From: Amphiura filiformis
Taxonomy: Eukaryota > Echinodermata > Ophiuroidea > Amphilepidida > Amphiuridae
Assembly (NCBI RefSeq): GCF_039555335.1
Contig: NC_092647.1
Span: forward strand, 14,246,094-14,310,093
Reading direction: 5' to 3'
Length of the DNA stretch: 64,000 nt
Part shown: one piece after another, positions 1 through 12,200 of the stretch
Layout: each line of letters opens with the position of its first letter
Position numbering within the stretch: position 1 is the first letter of the stretch
Notes under the pieces: model-generated
The model's input: only the letters and a program-made list of their open reading frames with translations
Database searches by the model: none
What the model was told of the DNA's origin: nothing
Position numbers and translations under genes: made by a program

Positions 1-160
1 TCACCCTCCCTCTGTGGAAGATTCAGGTTGAATCTTTCTCAGTGGGTGTATGCAATTTAAATGGAGCTGCCTAATGTGCTAATTCCATCTGAAATTCATA
101 CACCCCTTGTGGCAGATATTTCCAAAATCTTCCACAGGGGTAGTGTGGATTTTAAATGGA
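1..160. repeat. Foldback-family repeat fragment at window edge
   Basis: The segment has TGTGGAAGAT-type blocks in opposite orientations, and its right end reads CCACAGGGGTAGTGTGG followed by a TTTAAATGGAAT end. The same terminal sequence closes the complete element at 46361-46632, and a related element lies at 27572-27745. It is a non-coding member of that family, cut by the window start. Confidence 0.7.
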
Positions 161-2210
161 ATATCCCAAAATTTTTAAAAGTTATGGAAATCACTGTGCG
201 CCTGAGCTACATAAACCAACAAGAACAACTTTGATGTATTTTGTGACGATCCTCGTCTGTTGGATTCACCATCAGCTCCTATACATAATTGGATTACAAA
301 AGTATACTTTGAATATTCTAATATTTCGAACTTCATAACATGCGATTCGATCAACAAAAATAACTTTTTAAAAAATCAGCTGAGGAAAGTATGTACAGCT
401 TTTGTTGTTCCTAGTGTTGTTTAACGAACTCGATCATTGTCCATGTCTCAGAAAATAATGATTGAATGTTGATACGCTTTCGGCGATGTATAGATTTTAT
501 AATGGTTAAATTAATTACGTAAAGAAGTGGAAATCTGGTCGACATCTGAATCATATTACTTGATTAAATTCCACATACTTGGTTTATTTGCCACTATGAT
601 AGTTAACGACGCTTCTGTGCGTTCCGCTTATAAAAGTTTAAGCGAAACTACAACATCCTTGATATACATGATATGAATTTTGACATTGTAACTTAAGAGC
701 TCTTAAGTGTTGCCTTAAACCTGCAGGATATTTTAGCGGGAGTTTGTTTAAAACTAATTCACGGGACAGATATATACCTTGAAGTTACGATACTCAACTC
801 TTTGATCTTACACACGCCCTGATAATAAGATGAAATATAATACGTGACGATTTCAACTTTTGTAATTCTATACGACATACGATACTTTAATCTAAATCTG
901 GCCATTCATTAGAAACAATGTCAGCACCACGGTGAAGATTAAACAACATTTGGCAAATAATGGAACTAGAGAACGCAGATCTTAGTGTATTGTCATCATG
1001 TTAAGTACAACTATTCATAGTTTTGTTAAGAATTTTATGTCACGGGGTAAAAGTTGGCACACGCCGCACATGTTCTTGTTTTTGTACATTTTTTTATATA
1101 ACACAGTATTGCCGTTCTTTAGTTTCAAAGTCAATACATACACGTGTGTTTGAGCCAAAAGCTTAACATCCGAGATCTGCTTTACGCATGTTTCGTACAA
1201 TAAACAACGTGAAAGTTAGTTGAGAGGACGCACATGTTGCGGCCATTTGGCGCGAACGTATAGATATCACTATCGTTTGGTTATTTAACGTCGTCTGCTG
1301 TATAAATCGCTTACATAACTAAGTGGTAAAGCGCGCCATAAACGGTTTTTGTGTAAACGTTTGTATAAAGATTTAATCAAACAAATTTATCAAAATAGTT
1401 CGATTACAAGTATTAAAGAAATCCTAATTTGTTCAATTTTCAATATAATTATGATAATTTAATTTAGTAAGTTAGCATTATTTAACAAACTATACCGATG
1501 TTAGAAGAAAATATCCGGTATTACAGCAGTGGCGAGGGTTATGATAGCAATACGGTTAAAAGTACACACACCTACACATTTTGCCAGTAAACGAGGACTT
1601 AATTTTTGTACTTAATGTTTTTCTGATTTTCTGCTTCTAACCGGGGACGTTGACCCCTTTACACAAATTATACACAAATGTTTTTTGGATTTTAACCTAT
1701 CAACCGGGGACTGATTTTTATATCAACAATAGAGGACGCACTCTCAAATGCATTATTATAGGCTGTTTTGCAGTCAATTGCCCATCTCAACTGAAACGGG
1801 GACGGTCTCCAATTGCAGTAACGTCCGCGTTTCAAACCCCCCCCCCCACACACACACACCCCCACACACTTTCAAAAACCTGCGCAGGCCACTGCATTGC
1901 AGAATATGTTTCAATGCATTAAACAACTGGTTATGGTATTCGTTTACATATGTGACATAGGCTACATTAGATGACTGATGATATTTTATCCAAACAAAGG
2001 TAAAATATCTTACGGTTAAGTGCCACCATATGCTCAATAAAGCAAATATATATGTAAAAGGAAGGACTATTTAACCAAATTTGTCGAACGTTAGCAGTGG
2101 TATAACATCTTAATACAGGGTGTCTCGCGATGACTTGTCCACTTGTCACAACATTTCCAACGGTATTGCGTTTACATCACCATATACCATAATTGATTAC
2201 AGACCAACTA
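161..2210. other. No gene seen; AT-rich intergenic DNA
   Basis: Only short open frames on both strands, none with recognisable domains or a biased composition. The one structured item is the C/CA tract at 1837-1869. Confidence 0.6.
1837..1869. repeat. Poly-C followed by CA microsatellite
   Basis: A run of eleven C residues passes directly into CA dinucleotides and a second short C/CA stretch. Simple sequence; the open frames across it are compositional artefacts. Confidence 0.9.
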
Positions 2211-2578
2211 CCCAGCAAACACAAAACGTTTTCGGTATCACTCGCAAAAGGTTAGAAAAGGTTACCAGAAAACGTTTAAATGTCGGGTTATGCAAAGGAC
2301 ATACCGTAAGGGTACAAAACGTTTTCATAACATTCAAAAACATTTGTTGATAACCCACTGCAAATATTCGAACATAATGTTATTTAAGTGTTAAAGTTAT
2401 TTAGCAAAAACTGTTTGCAAAAACATTTTTTTAATATCGTTGTAATGTGTTTTTTCATACAAAACGTTTTAAAACGTTTCCATGACCTGTATATAACTCG
2501 ACGTTTAAAACGTTTTTATCTCAGCCAAAACCCAAAATATAGCAGGTTTAAAACGTTTTAAAAACAGTGTTTGCTGGG
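2211..2578. mobile_element. MITE with CCCAGCAAACAC terminal inverted repeats, copy 1
   Basis: The left end is CCCAGCAAACACAAAACGTT and the right end is the inverse, closing in GTGTTTGCTGGG. The interior is built from repeated AAAACGTTTT/AACGTTTT blocks in both orientations and has no coding capacity. A longer relative lies at 31432-32122. Non-autonomous DNA-transposon-like element; no superfamily can be assigned because no transposase or clear target-site duplication is visible. Confidence 0.8.
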
Positions 2579-2662
2579 GAGGCGATGTTACCAACGGTAT
2601 TACATTAGCACACATCATTGAAGTTCAATGTCTAATTTTTGCAATTGACCTTTTCGGTAATT

Positions 2663-2790
2663 CCCATAATTCCTTGCGGTTAGACCCGAGATGTCGTCAT
2701 TTGACGTCACGCCGACTCAATGCGCAGATCTACGCATCGGCGTGACGTCAAATGACGACATCTGAGGTCTCACCACAAAGGAATTATGGG
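2663..2790. mobile_element. Near-perfect 128-bp hairpin element with two CRE palindromes
   Basis: The left arm starts CCCATAATTCCTT and the right arm ends AAGGAATTATGGG. The arms pair over about 50 bp around a loop of about 20 bp. Each arm holds an exact TGACGTCA (2702-2709 and 2743-2750), the cAMP-response-element palindrome. Weaker complementarity extends outward to about 2645 and 2810. It is probably a short foldback MITE; any CREB/ATF binding is inference from the octamer alone. Confidence 0.75.
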
Positions 2791-3488
2791 CTTTCTCGAA
2801 AATGTCAGCTGAAAGATCAGTGATTATAGCAAATAAAAGCATAGATCTTGTGTTATGGAAAGTTTTACATGGATGGATGCTAATGGGAACTAATTAAATT
2901 TGGACACCCGTTTCGTTACCAATAGGCCTACGTGATTCAGTTTTGTCCAATTTGGTAATCCTTAACAGCTTAAAAATAAGTTGAGACGAAATGATTTTAC
3001 TGATTTGGGGCTACCTTATAACAGAAATAAAATCTGAAAAATTTAAGCTGGGAAACTATTTGGAAACATCAAAAACATATTTCATGATGTATTTAGACAA
3101 TTTCTTTCCTTAAAAGCCTTAGGGTGCCATTTAGCAAAAAAGAAAAATATATTTTCCTTTCTATACATGCGTAGGGGGCCTATTACCGGGTCAAAACATT
3201 TAGTATTAACCACAGTTGCTACGGACATGGACAAATAACTAATTAGATAAAAGCCACTTTTTAGGCTCATCCTCGTTACTTCGTGACCGGCGCGGCCGAT
3301 AATAGAAATTGCATTCGATCACTTAACTCATTTATGTAAATTAAGGACAAACTACAGCTTGTTGCGCTTCCGTCCGGTCCGTTTTTAATTAGACAAAAGT
3401 AACGTTACTTTGATGAAAAGCTTTTATAATAAAATAAGACAAAATGTGTGTCTATAATGACATTGACCCTGAACGTATTTAATTATTG
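2791..3488. other. No gene seen
   Basis: Unstructured AT-rich sequence. No conserved frame, RNA gene or repeat was recognised. Confidence 0.55.
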
Positions 3489-3589
3489 GCAAGGTCACAA
3501 AAACAATTAGACATCTGCAGATATAAGGACCTTAATAGAGAAGACGTTTCCTCTGCAAGGTCACAAAAACAATTAGACATCTGCAGACG
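3489..3589. repeat. Tandem duplication, 68-bp offset
   Basis: GCAAGGTCACAAAAACAATT and the following bases through CATCTGCAGA occur at 3489-3521 and again at 3557-3589. The downstream sequence CCTTAA...GAAGACGTTT is also shared, but in the second copy it is split by the TTAA element at 3594-5067, which therefore arrived after the duplication. Confidence 0.85.
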
Positions 3590-3593
3590 ACCT

Positions 3594-5067
3594 TTAAGGT
3601 GGTAGTATACCCCCTGATAAATAAATTTTGTGACTAATTTTGCATTTTGTCAAAAATAACAACACACTGGTAACAAAGGTTATGTATATCATAGGGGTAA
3701 GGAATCCAATAACTTCACTGAAATTTCAGTGATCCAAGTTAAGTGGTTCATTATATATATGTTATATATTATGTTATCATAAATAACGTACTGCTTGTCT
3801 TGAGTCACTGACATTCCATTGTAGTATCTGGATTCCTTTGCCCCTATAATATTAGGTATATCACCCCAAAAATAAGCGCAGCAGAAACATGTTATTTGAC
3901 GCTTTTAATTGAATCACCGTTATGAATGCTTCAAAAAACAAAAAACAGGATTGAAATCGGATAATGCAAAGTGATGTAACGTCAACTTGAAGATACCCGG
4001 AAATCGGGTGAAAACCTGCCACAAATTGCTATAAATGGCAAAATGGTAATTTTGGGATTTGTAATGCTTATTCGGACACTTACTTGAAAAGGTAGCATTG
4101 ATTTAAGTATCACAGATTAATTGCATATCTTTCCGGGCTTCGTTAAAGAAAACAAGATTAAAAAATCTCTCCTCGAATAAATGTAATAAATCCACCAAAT
4201 ATACAATTTTAGCCATTTTGACCAATCTGCAGACAAATAAAAGCTTAAAAAATGACCAAGTCCAGCTAATTAATATGCAAAAATAATGCCAACAGAGAAC
4301 CGTACATGATATGAGGATGCGGTTTTTTTGCACATAAGTACCCAAAGTTCTTTCATTTGGTAACAAAAAATACACAAAAAGTCATTAATTATGCAAATTA
4401 GCTAATTACATCTAATTATATATTTATGCCATTCTTATGTTAATTAGGCATATGTAATTTTACTTTTTTCAATGTTTTATTTATGTTTTATTCATACAGC
4501 ATGATTTTGTCAAATATGAACCTGCTGTGATGTTGAATAAAGAAACTGCAGTTAATTGCCTAAGTGCACCGAGTTTTCAATTGGTATAGGGAAGTGTTTC
4601 ACTCATTTTCCAAGGAAAAAAATACATGATAACAAACACTGGTATTTCAGACCGGTGGTACTAGGTCCTCTATTTCGAGAGACCTATATTTATTGATTTA
4701 TGGACGATCTAAACAAAATCATAAAACAGGTCTTAACTCTTAACTAGGCAGTGTTTAATTTCGGCGGAGTTGATAGTGATTTAGGAAATGTTTCACCTAC
4801 CATATATTAAAAAGACAAATTATTGTGATCAATGAAACATAACGAGGAAATCGTTTTTGACATGTATGTTTTCAAAATTGGCCAACTTTGATCCGCGCGC
4901 TTTTTGATTCACTGTTATGTATGCGTGCACAGTATGACAGAATTATTGTGCAGCCACTGTGACATACCTAATAATATACATAACTTTTGTTACCAGTGTG
5001 TTATTATTTTTTGAGAAAAATGCAAAATTAGTCACAAAATTTATCAAGGGGTGTAGTACCACCTTAA
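3594..5067. mobile_element. TTAA-flanked foldback MITE, interrupted copy
   Basis: The outer ends read TTAA-GGTGGTAGTAT and GTAGTACCACC-TTAA. The inner arms match the intact family member at 26529-26899 (CACACTGGTA, CACTGAAATTTCAGTGA and CCCCTATAATAT blocks). It is split by the element at 3853-4970; without that insert it would be about 350 bp. TTAA target sites are typical of the piggyBac superfamily, so this is a candidate piggyBac-type MITE. No transposase is present. Confidence 0.8.
3853..4970. mobile_element. 1,118-bp non-coding element nested in the TTAA MITE
   Basis: It begins TAGGTATATCACC and ends GTGACATACCTA, giving an imperfect inverted terminal repeat. It is bracketed by the direct repeat ATAATAT at 3846-3852 and 4971-4977, which occurs once at the matching place in the intact MITE, so the boundaries are well fixed. 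Similar blocks of about 22 bp, containing TTGAATCACCGTTATG and TTGATTCACTGTTATG, lie near each end in the same orientation. The longest internal frame (90 codons, minus strand) shows no transposase features. A 7-bp duplication does not point cleanly to one superfamily. Confidence 0.8.
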
Positions 5068-7929
5068 GGAAGACGTTTATAAGTTGCATCTCATCTTATG
5101 CAAAAGTTCAAAGCACTTTTATGAATCTTGTAGAAATATCCCAATTAACAACAAAACTGTATTAAGTTTAGAGTAGATTTTCCATTTCCGGGAGTATCTC
5201 ATAAAAATATTCTGATAGTATATTTGACTCAAAGCACGAGACATAAGCGAAATGACATGACCGGGAATGGCAGTTTTATACGGGTTTTGACAAGTACATT
5301 GTGTCCACTTTGATATTCTGCTCCGTTCTTTGGTCATGTTTGATTAAGATTGCAAACGTTATAAAGTCCTCTCTTAAAAGTTCATAATAAACCTCAAGAA
5401 TGGATTCTTCCCAGCGCGCATCGTCTGGACAAGACGGCGCCCGTCGAATGCAGGTAAGACATCCGCGGATATTGCACATGCATCATTCGTGTAATATATA
5501 AGCCGCATATAGATGAATGTATTACCGCCCATCTCACCCAAATCATGTCAAAAGAATCACGTTTTTAAATTCTTACTATCCATACTGATGGATTACTTCA
5601 TTTTAATTTGGTAAAAAGCGCATTTGAAAGGTCTTCTTTTGAGAGTAATTGCGACGGGTCCATATAACGACAATATGCGAGCTATATTCATGAATTTTAT
5701 ATGTTTTTTCTCAGGTATTTAGGTGGATAATTAACTAAATTGTTGAGTGAATGAAAACGAAATGCTGGACAATGCTCTATACCAGTTTTACAATGCAAGT
5801 CAGTTAATAAGTTAATGTCAAAAAGGTTAAAATGACAACACGGAAGGAAATAAAATTTAGGTCATGAGGTATCGCAAGATATATATAGACCTAAGCCAAT
5901 TATAGTCTTACGCGAATTCAAATTTTACTAAAATCAACTAAACAATTTTAATACATTAACTCAACAAAGTTTCTGTTTTAGGTTTTTGTTTTATTATTAT
6001 TATTATTTGCGATTTAAAGATGCTGTAAACCATGACAAAACACTCTAAGTTGTATGTATGTATGTTGAGATGAGTGCTCTGTAATTTGTATAACATGATT
6101 GCACATCTTAAAGTTGAGAAGAAGAAGAAGCTGTTTTTAAGAACAATCTGTACAGACCTAAAGACCGTTCTGTAAAAATAAGCGCCCTTTAAAAAAACTT
6201 TTAAAAAGTAATGTAGTAGGCCTATATAAAATGTTTTGCAGATTTCATTTTACAAATTAAGCGTTCTTCTAACGGTCCAGCACGTATTTCACAAAGTCCT
6301 ATGCACAACGCCTATATGCACAAGATTGCACGCGAGGATTAAATCAATGCTTGAAAAGGACCTTGCAAAACATTTTAACTGACAACAATATGAACTGTTT
6401 AACTACCTGTTAGAAATGTTTCCGAAAAAATATTTCTATTTGGGGTTTTTTGTTTTTATTTGGTTTTTGTTTTGGTTTTTTTCCTGTTTTTTGTTTTTCG
6501 GTTTTTACAGAACGTTTCGGTTTTTCACCGAATATTTCTGTTTTATTATGGAGAAGCAACATTTTTTAACGAGCGTCCGTACAAAGTCAAGTCAAATTTT
6601 ACAGTGTGCAAATTTTGAAAATCATTTTGCCTTACTGTGTCTACTTAGTTCTCGCTAATATTGTAAGCAGGTGAGATGTTACACTATATAAGCAAAAACA
6701 ACCTCATTTTCAATGGCATAGTTCAATAAGTGTCATCATGTCCATAACGCAAAAAATAACCTCAAGTTGTGGGAATGAGACATTGTACACAATATTACCC
6801 AACGCATGCAAAAGTGAATCCATTAGTGCATACAAATTGAGTTTGTGAAAGAACTGTGCCCTCGCTACATGTTAGATCCCAGTGCTAATGGACTTTGATA
6901 GGATCTACAACACATTATGTGTAAATGCGTTTGCTTATCTTCTATTCAGCGTCTAATTAATTTCAATAAAAGATTGGCAAAAATAGACCTAAACGCCTCT
7001 TTCTTTCAAAAACACCCACGATTGTTAAACAGTTTATACCTATAGCCTTGTGGTTGCAGTCTATTGTTATATCAAGAAAGATTCATTTATTATGGGACAT
7101 AATGGTCATCAGCAGTAGTAGGGAAGAGTGTATGTGTCTAGTATGGATCAGAGGTAAGAATGAAGTTGACACATGCTGAATCCAATGTACTTTCCATTGG
7201 ATTTCAAAAGAAGAAGAAAACAAGTAGCTATTAAACGGTCTTTGGTTATTCTTTTGGTTTTGTTAAAATGTCCACGTTATATGCAAATGGTAAGAAGTTT
7301 AACATGCGGCAGAAGACAGAATTAACGATTTTTACTTAAATTTTGAATTTTATCTGTTCCGCTCCAAAGTGCTCTGGCCAGTCAGTGCATCACATAAACT
7401 GGTGTTTGTCATCTAACATCAAGTGACAAAGTGTATTAGCTTATACGGAAAATGTTGTTTCGGTTTATTATATATACACGTTGTATTTTTTGGATGCAAA
7501 CTTCGGTATCAACCAAGTTACACTGGAAGAGTGTCCAAATGCGGATCTTCTTGGGAAGAATTGCCGACCACAAGATATGAATTTTGGCCATACCATTGTG
7601 AATTCTTATTGTGATAAAAGCGATAGAAAACCGTAATATAGGGGGGGGGGGCAAGTCAAAGTGTAACAGCAAATCCATTAATTCGCTGGTACTAAAACTA
7701 TACGGAAAATGAGTGTCTTTGTATGTACAACAAAATGTACAAAACCTCCCTAAAAACGGTAGACAAAAGAGAACATTTGACTTAAGGTTGGTCTGAACCC
7801 TGGAATTATGAAAACTTTCGGGCCTCATAACTGCTAAATTATTAGTCTAAAGAATATAAAAGTATACATTTTTAGAATGGAAATGACTTGATGAATTCAT
7901 CTGTGAGGTCCAATTTGGGCCAAAATGCT
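5068..7929. other. No gene seen; several simple-sequence patches
   Basis: Contains a (TTA)n patch near 5990-6007, GAA repeats near 6118-6131, a GTAT patch near 6051-6065, a T/G-rich low-complexity block at 6416-6560 and a poly-G run near 7641-7650. Open frames here, including a 130-codon minus-strand frame at 7436-7828, have no recognisable domain. Confidence 0.55.
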
Positions 7930-8190
7930 CATTTTGGAGAAATCCTAAAACAGGTTTTTTGGCCCAAATTTTTTCGTGCAACGTAACAAAAAAATTGTTT
8001 GGCCAAAATTTTTTTTTTTAATTAATTTTTAAAAATTAGATAAAAATATCTAGGGACCGTTTTTTAATTTTTTTGAATTTTGACCAACTTCACCAAAAAT
8101 ATTTGAAATTTGGGCGAAAATCAGGCTTTTTTATGATTTTTTTGAAAATTTTGCATTTTTTGACCATTTTTTGTGCAAATTTCTAAATCC
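7930..8190. repeat. AT-rich dispersed repeat, copy 1
   Basis: The stretch TTTTGACCAACTTCACCAAA and the sequence after it (TATTTGAAATTTGGGCGAAAA, a T-rich run, GTGCAAATTTCT) recurs at 53755-53920, and its last part recurs at 55275-55340. Both of those lie beside tRNA-Lys units. It is a dispersed, non-coding repeat of unknown class. Confidence 0.75.
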
Positions 8191-9288
8191 TTTATATTAA
8201 TTTCAAAGTCAACCAACAAGATAACATTCAAAATATACAATCTGCTGCATAATAGAATTATATGAAGCAGATGAAAGAAAGGCGTTGATAGATGTTGCAC
8301 ACCCAATTTCCGGCACACACAAGTCTGGTGTTTTATATTTTCAGTTTGTTCGTAATTTAATTATTACTCTGGACTCTGCCATACGAATGAGTAGTCCATC
8401 AATCAACCTGTTTTGTCTTTGCTCATGTTTAATATTGCATGAGATGGACGGCAGACGCAATATCTTAATAAGCCCAATCGGCATTGGAAATTTGCAGTGC
8501 ATTGTGGGACAGTTTTTGCAGTTTTGGGACACATTGCCCTCTGACCTCTTGGCAAAATTCAGAAAAATTTGTTTTTGTGTAAATAAAATATGATCTAAAA
8601 TGTTTTACAAGAATAAAAATAAACCAAAAAAAAACCACATTGTTATTGAATAAATTAATTATTTAAATATTTTTAATGATAACATTATGACAATAATTAA
8701 TTAATTAATTAATAATAATTATAGCAATTTTCCCGAGGTCAAAGTGTCCCAAAACTGTTCTCAAAACCGGAAGTTATAATGGTGATTGTTTATCTCTGTA
8801 TGTATTTGTTTTAGTTTTATTGAATGTTTTTCCGTCCATAAAATGATAAGACTGATTTTGAATTATATTGAGGAGTATTTGTTTTTCATTTGTTTTGCAG
8901 AATGCATGAACCATGATAATAATCTTGTTTTCATATTCCTTAAGTTTTGGCTTGGCATCAATTTGTATCCATGGGAGCCACTATTTTACAACGGAAATCA
9001 TCATAGTTATATCATGACATCAAAATCAATCAAATTCTTTTATTCCCAAAAATATGATATATCTGTTGCCCTAGTTAAAAAGATATATATAGTACGAATC
9101 TGAATACGCATTATGTCCGGCGCACGGTGCAGCAAGGTACTGCCGCTATTCTTATCTCATTTAGAGCTATTTAGGCCACGAGGATGCATTTCCGCACGAT
9201 TAATGACAATTGGGAATGTTTCATTCAATTCTACCGAAGAAAATATTTGCCCTTCTGTTATCTTAGGCGCTTATTGGAACGAATACCG
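8191..9288. other. No gene seen
   Basis: AT-rich, including an AATT-rich patch at about 8690-8730. Short frames only. The sequence ends where the GATAGC satellite starts. Confidence 0.55.
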
Positions 9289-12200
9289 ACTGGTATCTAT
9301 AGAAGATAGCACGGTAAAAGAAAAGACACTCTAATGCTATCTTCAGAAGATAGCACTGTAAAATAGGTACTCTAATGCTATCTTCAGAAGCACTGTAAAT
9401 AGACACTCTAATGCTATCTACAAAAGATATCACTAGATACTCTAATGCTAGCAGAAGATAGCAATGTAAATAGACATTCTAATACTATCTTCAGAAAAAC
9501 ATTGTAAATAGACACTCTTATACTATCTACAGAAGATAGCAGTGTACTCTAATGCTATCTTCAGAAGATAGCAATGTAATTATAGATATAATGCTATCTA
9601 CAGAAGATCGCAATGTAAATAGACACTCTAATGCTATCTTCAGAAGATAGGACTGTAAATTGACATTCTAGTGCTATCTACAGAAGATAGCACTGTAAAT
9701 AGACTCTCTAATGCTATCTTCAGAATATAGCAATGTAAATAGACACTCTAATGCTATCTACGGAAGATAGCACTGTAAATGGACACTCTATGCTATCTTT
9801 TTGGATAGCAATGTAAATAGACACTCTAATGCTATCTTCAGAAGATAGGACTGTAAATTGACATTCTAGTGCTATCTACAGAAGATAGCACTGTAAATAG
9901 ACTCTCTAATGCTATCTTCAGAATATAGCAATGTAAATAGACACTCTAATGCTATCTACGGAAGATAGCACTGTAAATGGACACTCTATGCTATCTTTTT
10001 GGATAGCAATGTAAATAGGCACTCTAATGCTATCTTCAGAAGATAGCAATGTAAATTGACACTCTAATGCTATCTTCAGAAGCACTGTAAATAGACACTG
10101 TAATGCTATCTACAAAAGATATCACTAGATACTCTAATGCTAGCAGAAGATAGCAATGTAAATAGACATTCTAATACTATCTTCAGAAAAACATTGTAAA
10201 TAGACACTCTTATACTATCTACAGAAGATAGCAGTGTACTCTAATGCTATCTTCAGAAGATAGCAATGTAATTATAGATATAATGCTATCTACAGAAGAT
10301 CGCAATGTAAATAGACACTCTAATGCTATCTTCAGAAGATAGGACTGTAAATTGACATTCTAGTGCTATCTACAGAAGATAGCACTGTAAATAGACTCTC
10401 TAATGCTATCTTCAGAATATAGCAATGTAAATAGACACTCTAATGCTATCTACGGAAGATAGCACTGTAAATGGACACTCTATGCTATCTTTTTGGATAG
10501 CAATGTAAATAGACACTCTAATGCTATCTTCAGAAGATAGCACTATAAATAAACACTCTATTATAAATAAATAGACTATTTTATAGACTATAAATAGACA
10601 CTCTATTGCTATCTACAGAAGATAGCACTGTAAAGGGACACTCTAATGCTATCTTCAGAAGATAGCAATGTAAATAGACACTCTAATGCTATCTTCAGAA
10701 GATAGCAATGTAAATGGACACTCTAATGCTATCTTCAGAAGATAGCAATGTAAATAGACACTCTAATGCTATATTCAGAAGATAGCACTGTAAATATAGA
10801 CACTCTAATGCTATATTCAGAAGATAGCAATATAAATATAGACACTCTAATGCTATCTTCAGAAGATAGCACTGTAAATAGACACTCTAATGTTATCTTC
10901 AGAAGATAGCAATGTAAATAGACACTCTAATGCTATCTTCAAAAGATAGCAATGTAAACATAGACACTCTAATGCTATCTTCAGACGATAGCAATGTAAA
11001 TAGACACTCTAATGCTATCTTCAGAAGATAGCACTGTAAACAGACACTCTAATGCTATCTTCAGAAGATAGCAATGTAAATAGACACTCTAATACTATCT
11101 ATGTAAGATAGCACTGTAAATGGACTCTCTAATGCTATCTTCAGAATATAGCAATGTAAATAGACACTCTACTGCTATCTACGGAAGATAGCACTGTAAA
11201 TGGACACTCTATGCTATCTTTTGGATAGCAATGTAAATAGACACTCTAATGCTATCTTCAGAAGATAGCACTATAAATAAACACTCTGTTATAAATAAAT
11301 AGACTATTTTATAGACTATAAATAGACACTCTAATGTTATCTTCAGAAGATAGCAATGTAAATAGACACTCTAATGCTATCTTCAAAAGATAGCAATGTA
11401 AACATAGACACTCTAATGCTATCTTCAGAAGATAGCAATGTAAATAGACACTCTAATGCTATCTTCAGAAGATAGCACTGTAAACAGACACTCTAATGCT
11501 ATCTTCAGAAGATAGCAATGTAAATAGACACTCTTATACTATCTATGGAAGATAGCACTGTAAATGGACACTCTAATGCTATCTTCAGAAGATAGCAATG
11601 TAAATAGACACTCTAATGCTATCTTCAGAAGATAGCACTGTAAATAAACACTCTATTATAAATAAATAGACTATTTTATAGACTATAAATAGACACTCTA
11701 TTGCTATCTACAGAAGATAGCACTGTAAAGGGACACTCTAATGCTATCTTCAGAAGATAGCAATGTAAATAGACACTCTAATGCTATCTTCAGAAGATAG
11801 CAATGTAAATATAGACACTCTAATGCTATATTCAGAAGATAGCAATGTAAATAGATTGACTCTAATGCTATCTACAGAAGATAGCACTGTAAATATAGAC
11901 ACTCTAATGCTATCTTCAGAAGATAGCAATGTAAATAGACACTCTAATGCTATCTACAGAAGATAGCACTGTAAATAGACACTAATGCTATCTTCAGAAG
12001 ACAGCACTATAAATAAATACATAGACTATTTTATAGACTATAAATAGACACTCTAATGCTATCTTCAGAAGATAGCACTGTAAATAGACACTCTAATGCT
12101 ATCTGCAAAAGATAGCAATATAAATAAACACTCCAATGCTATCTACAGAAGATAGCAATGTAAATAGGTACTCTAATGCTATCTTCAGACGATAGCACTG

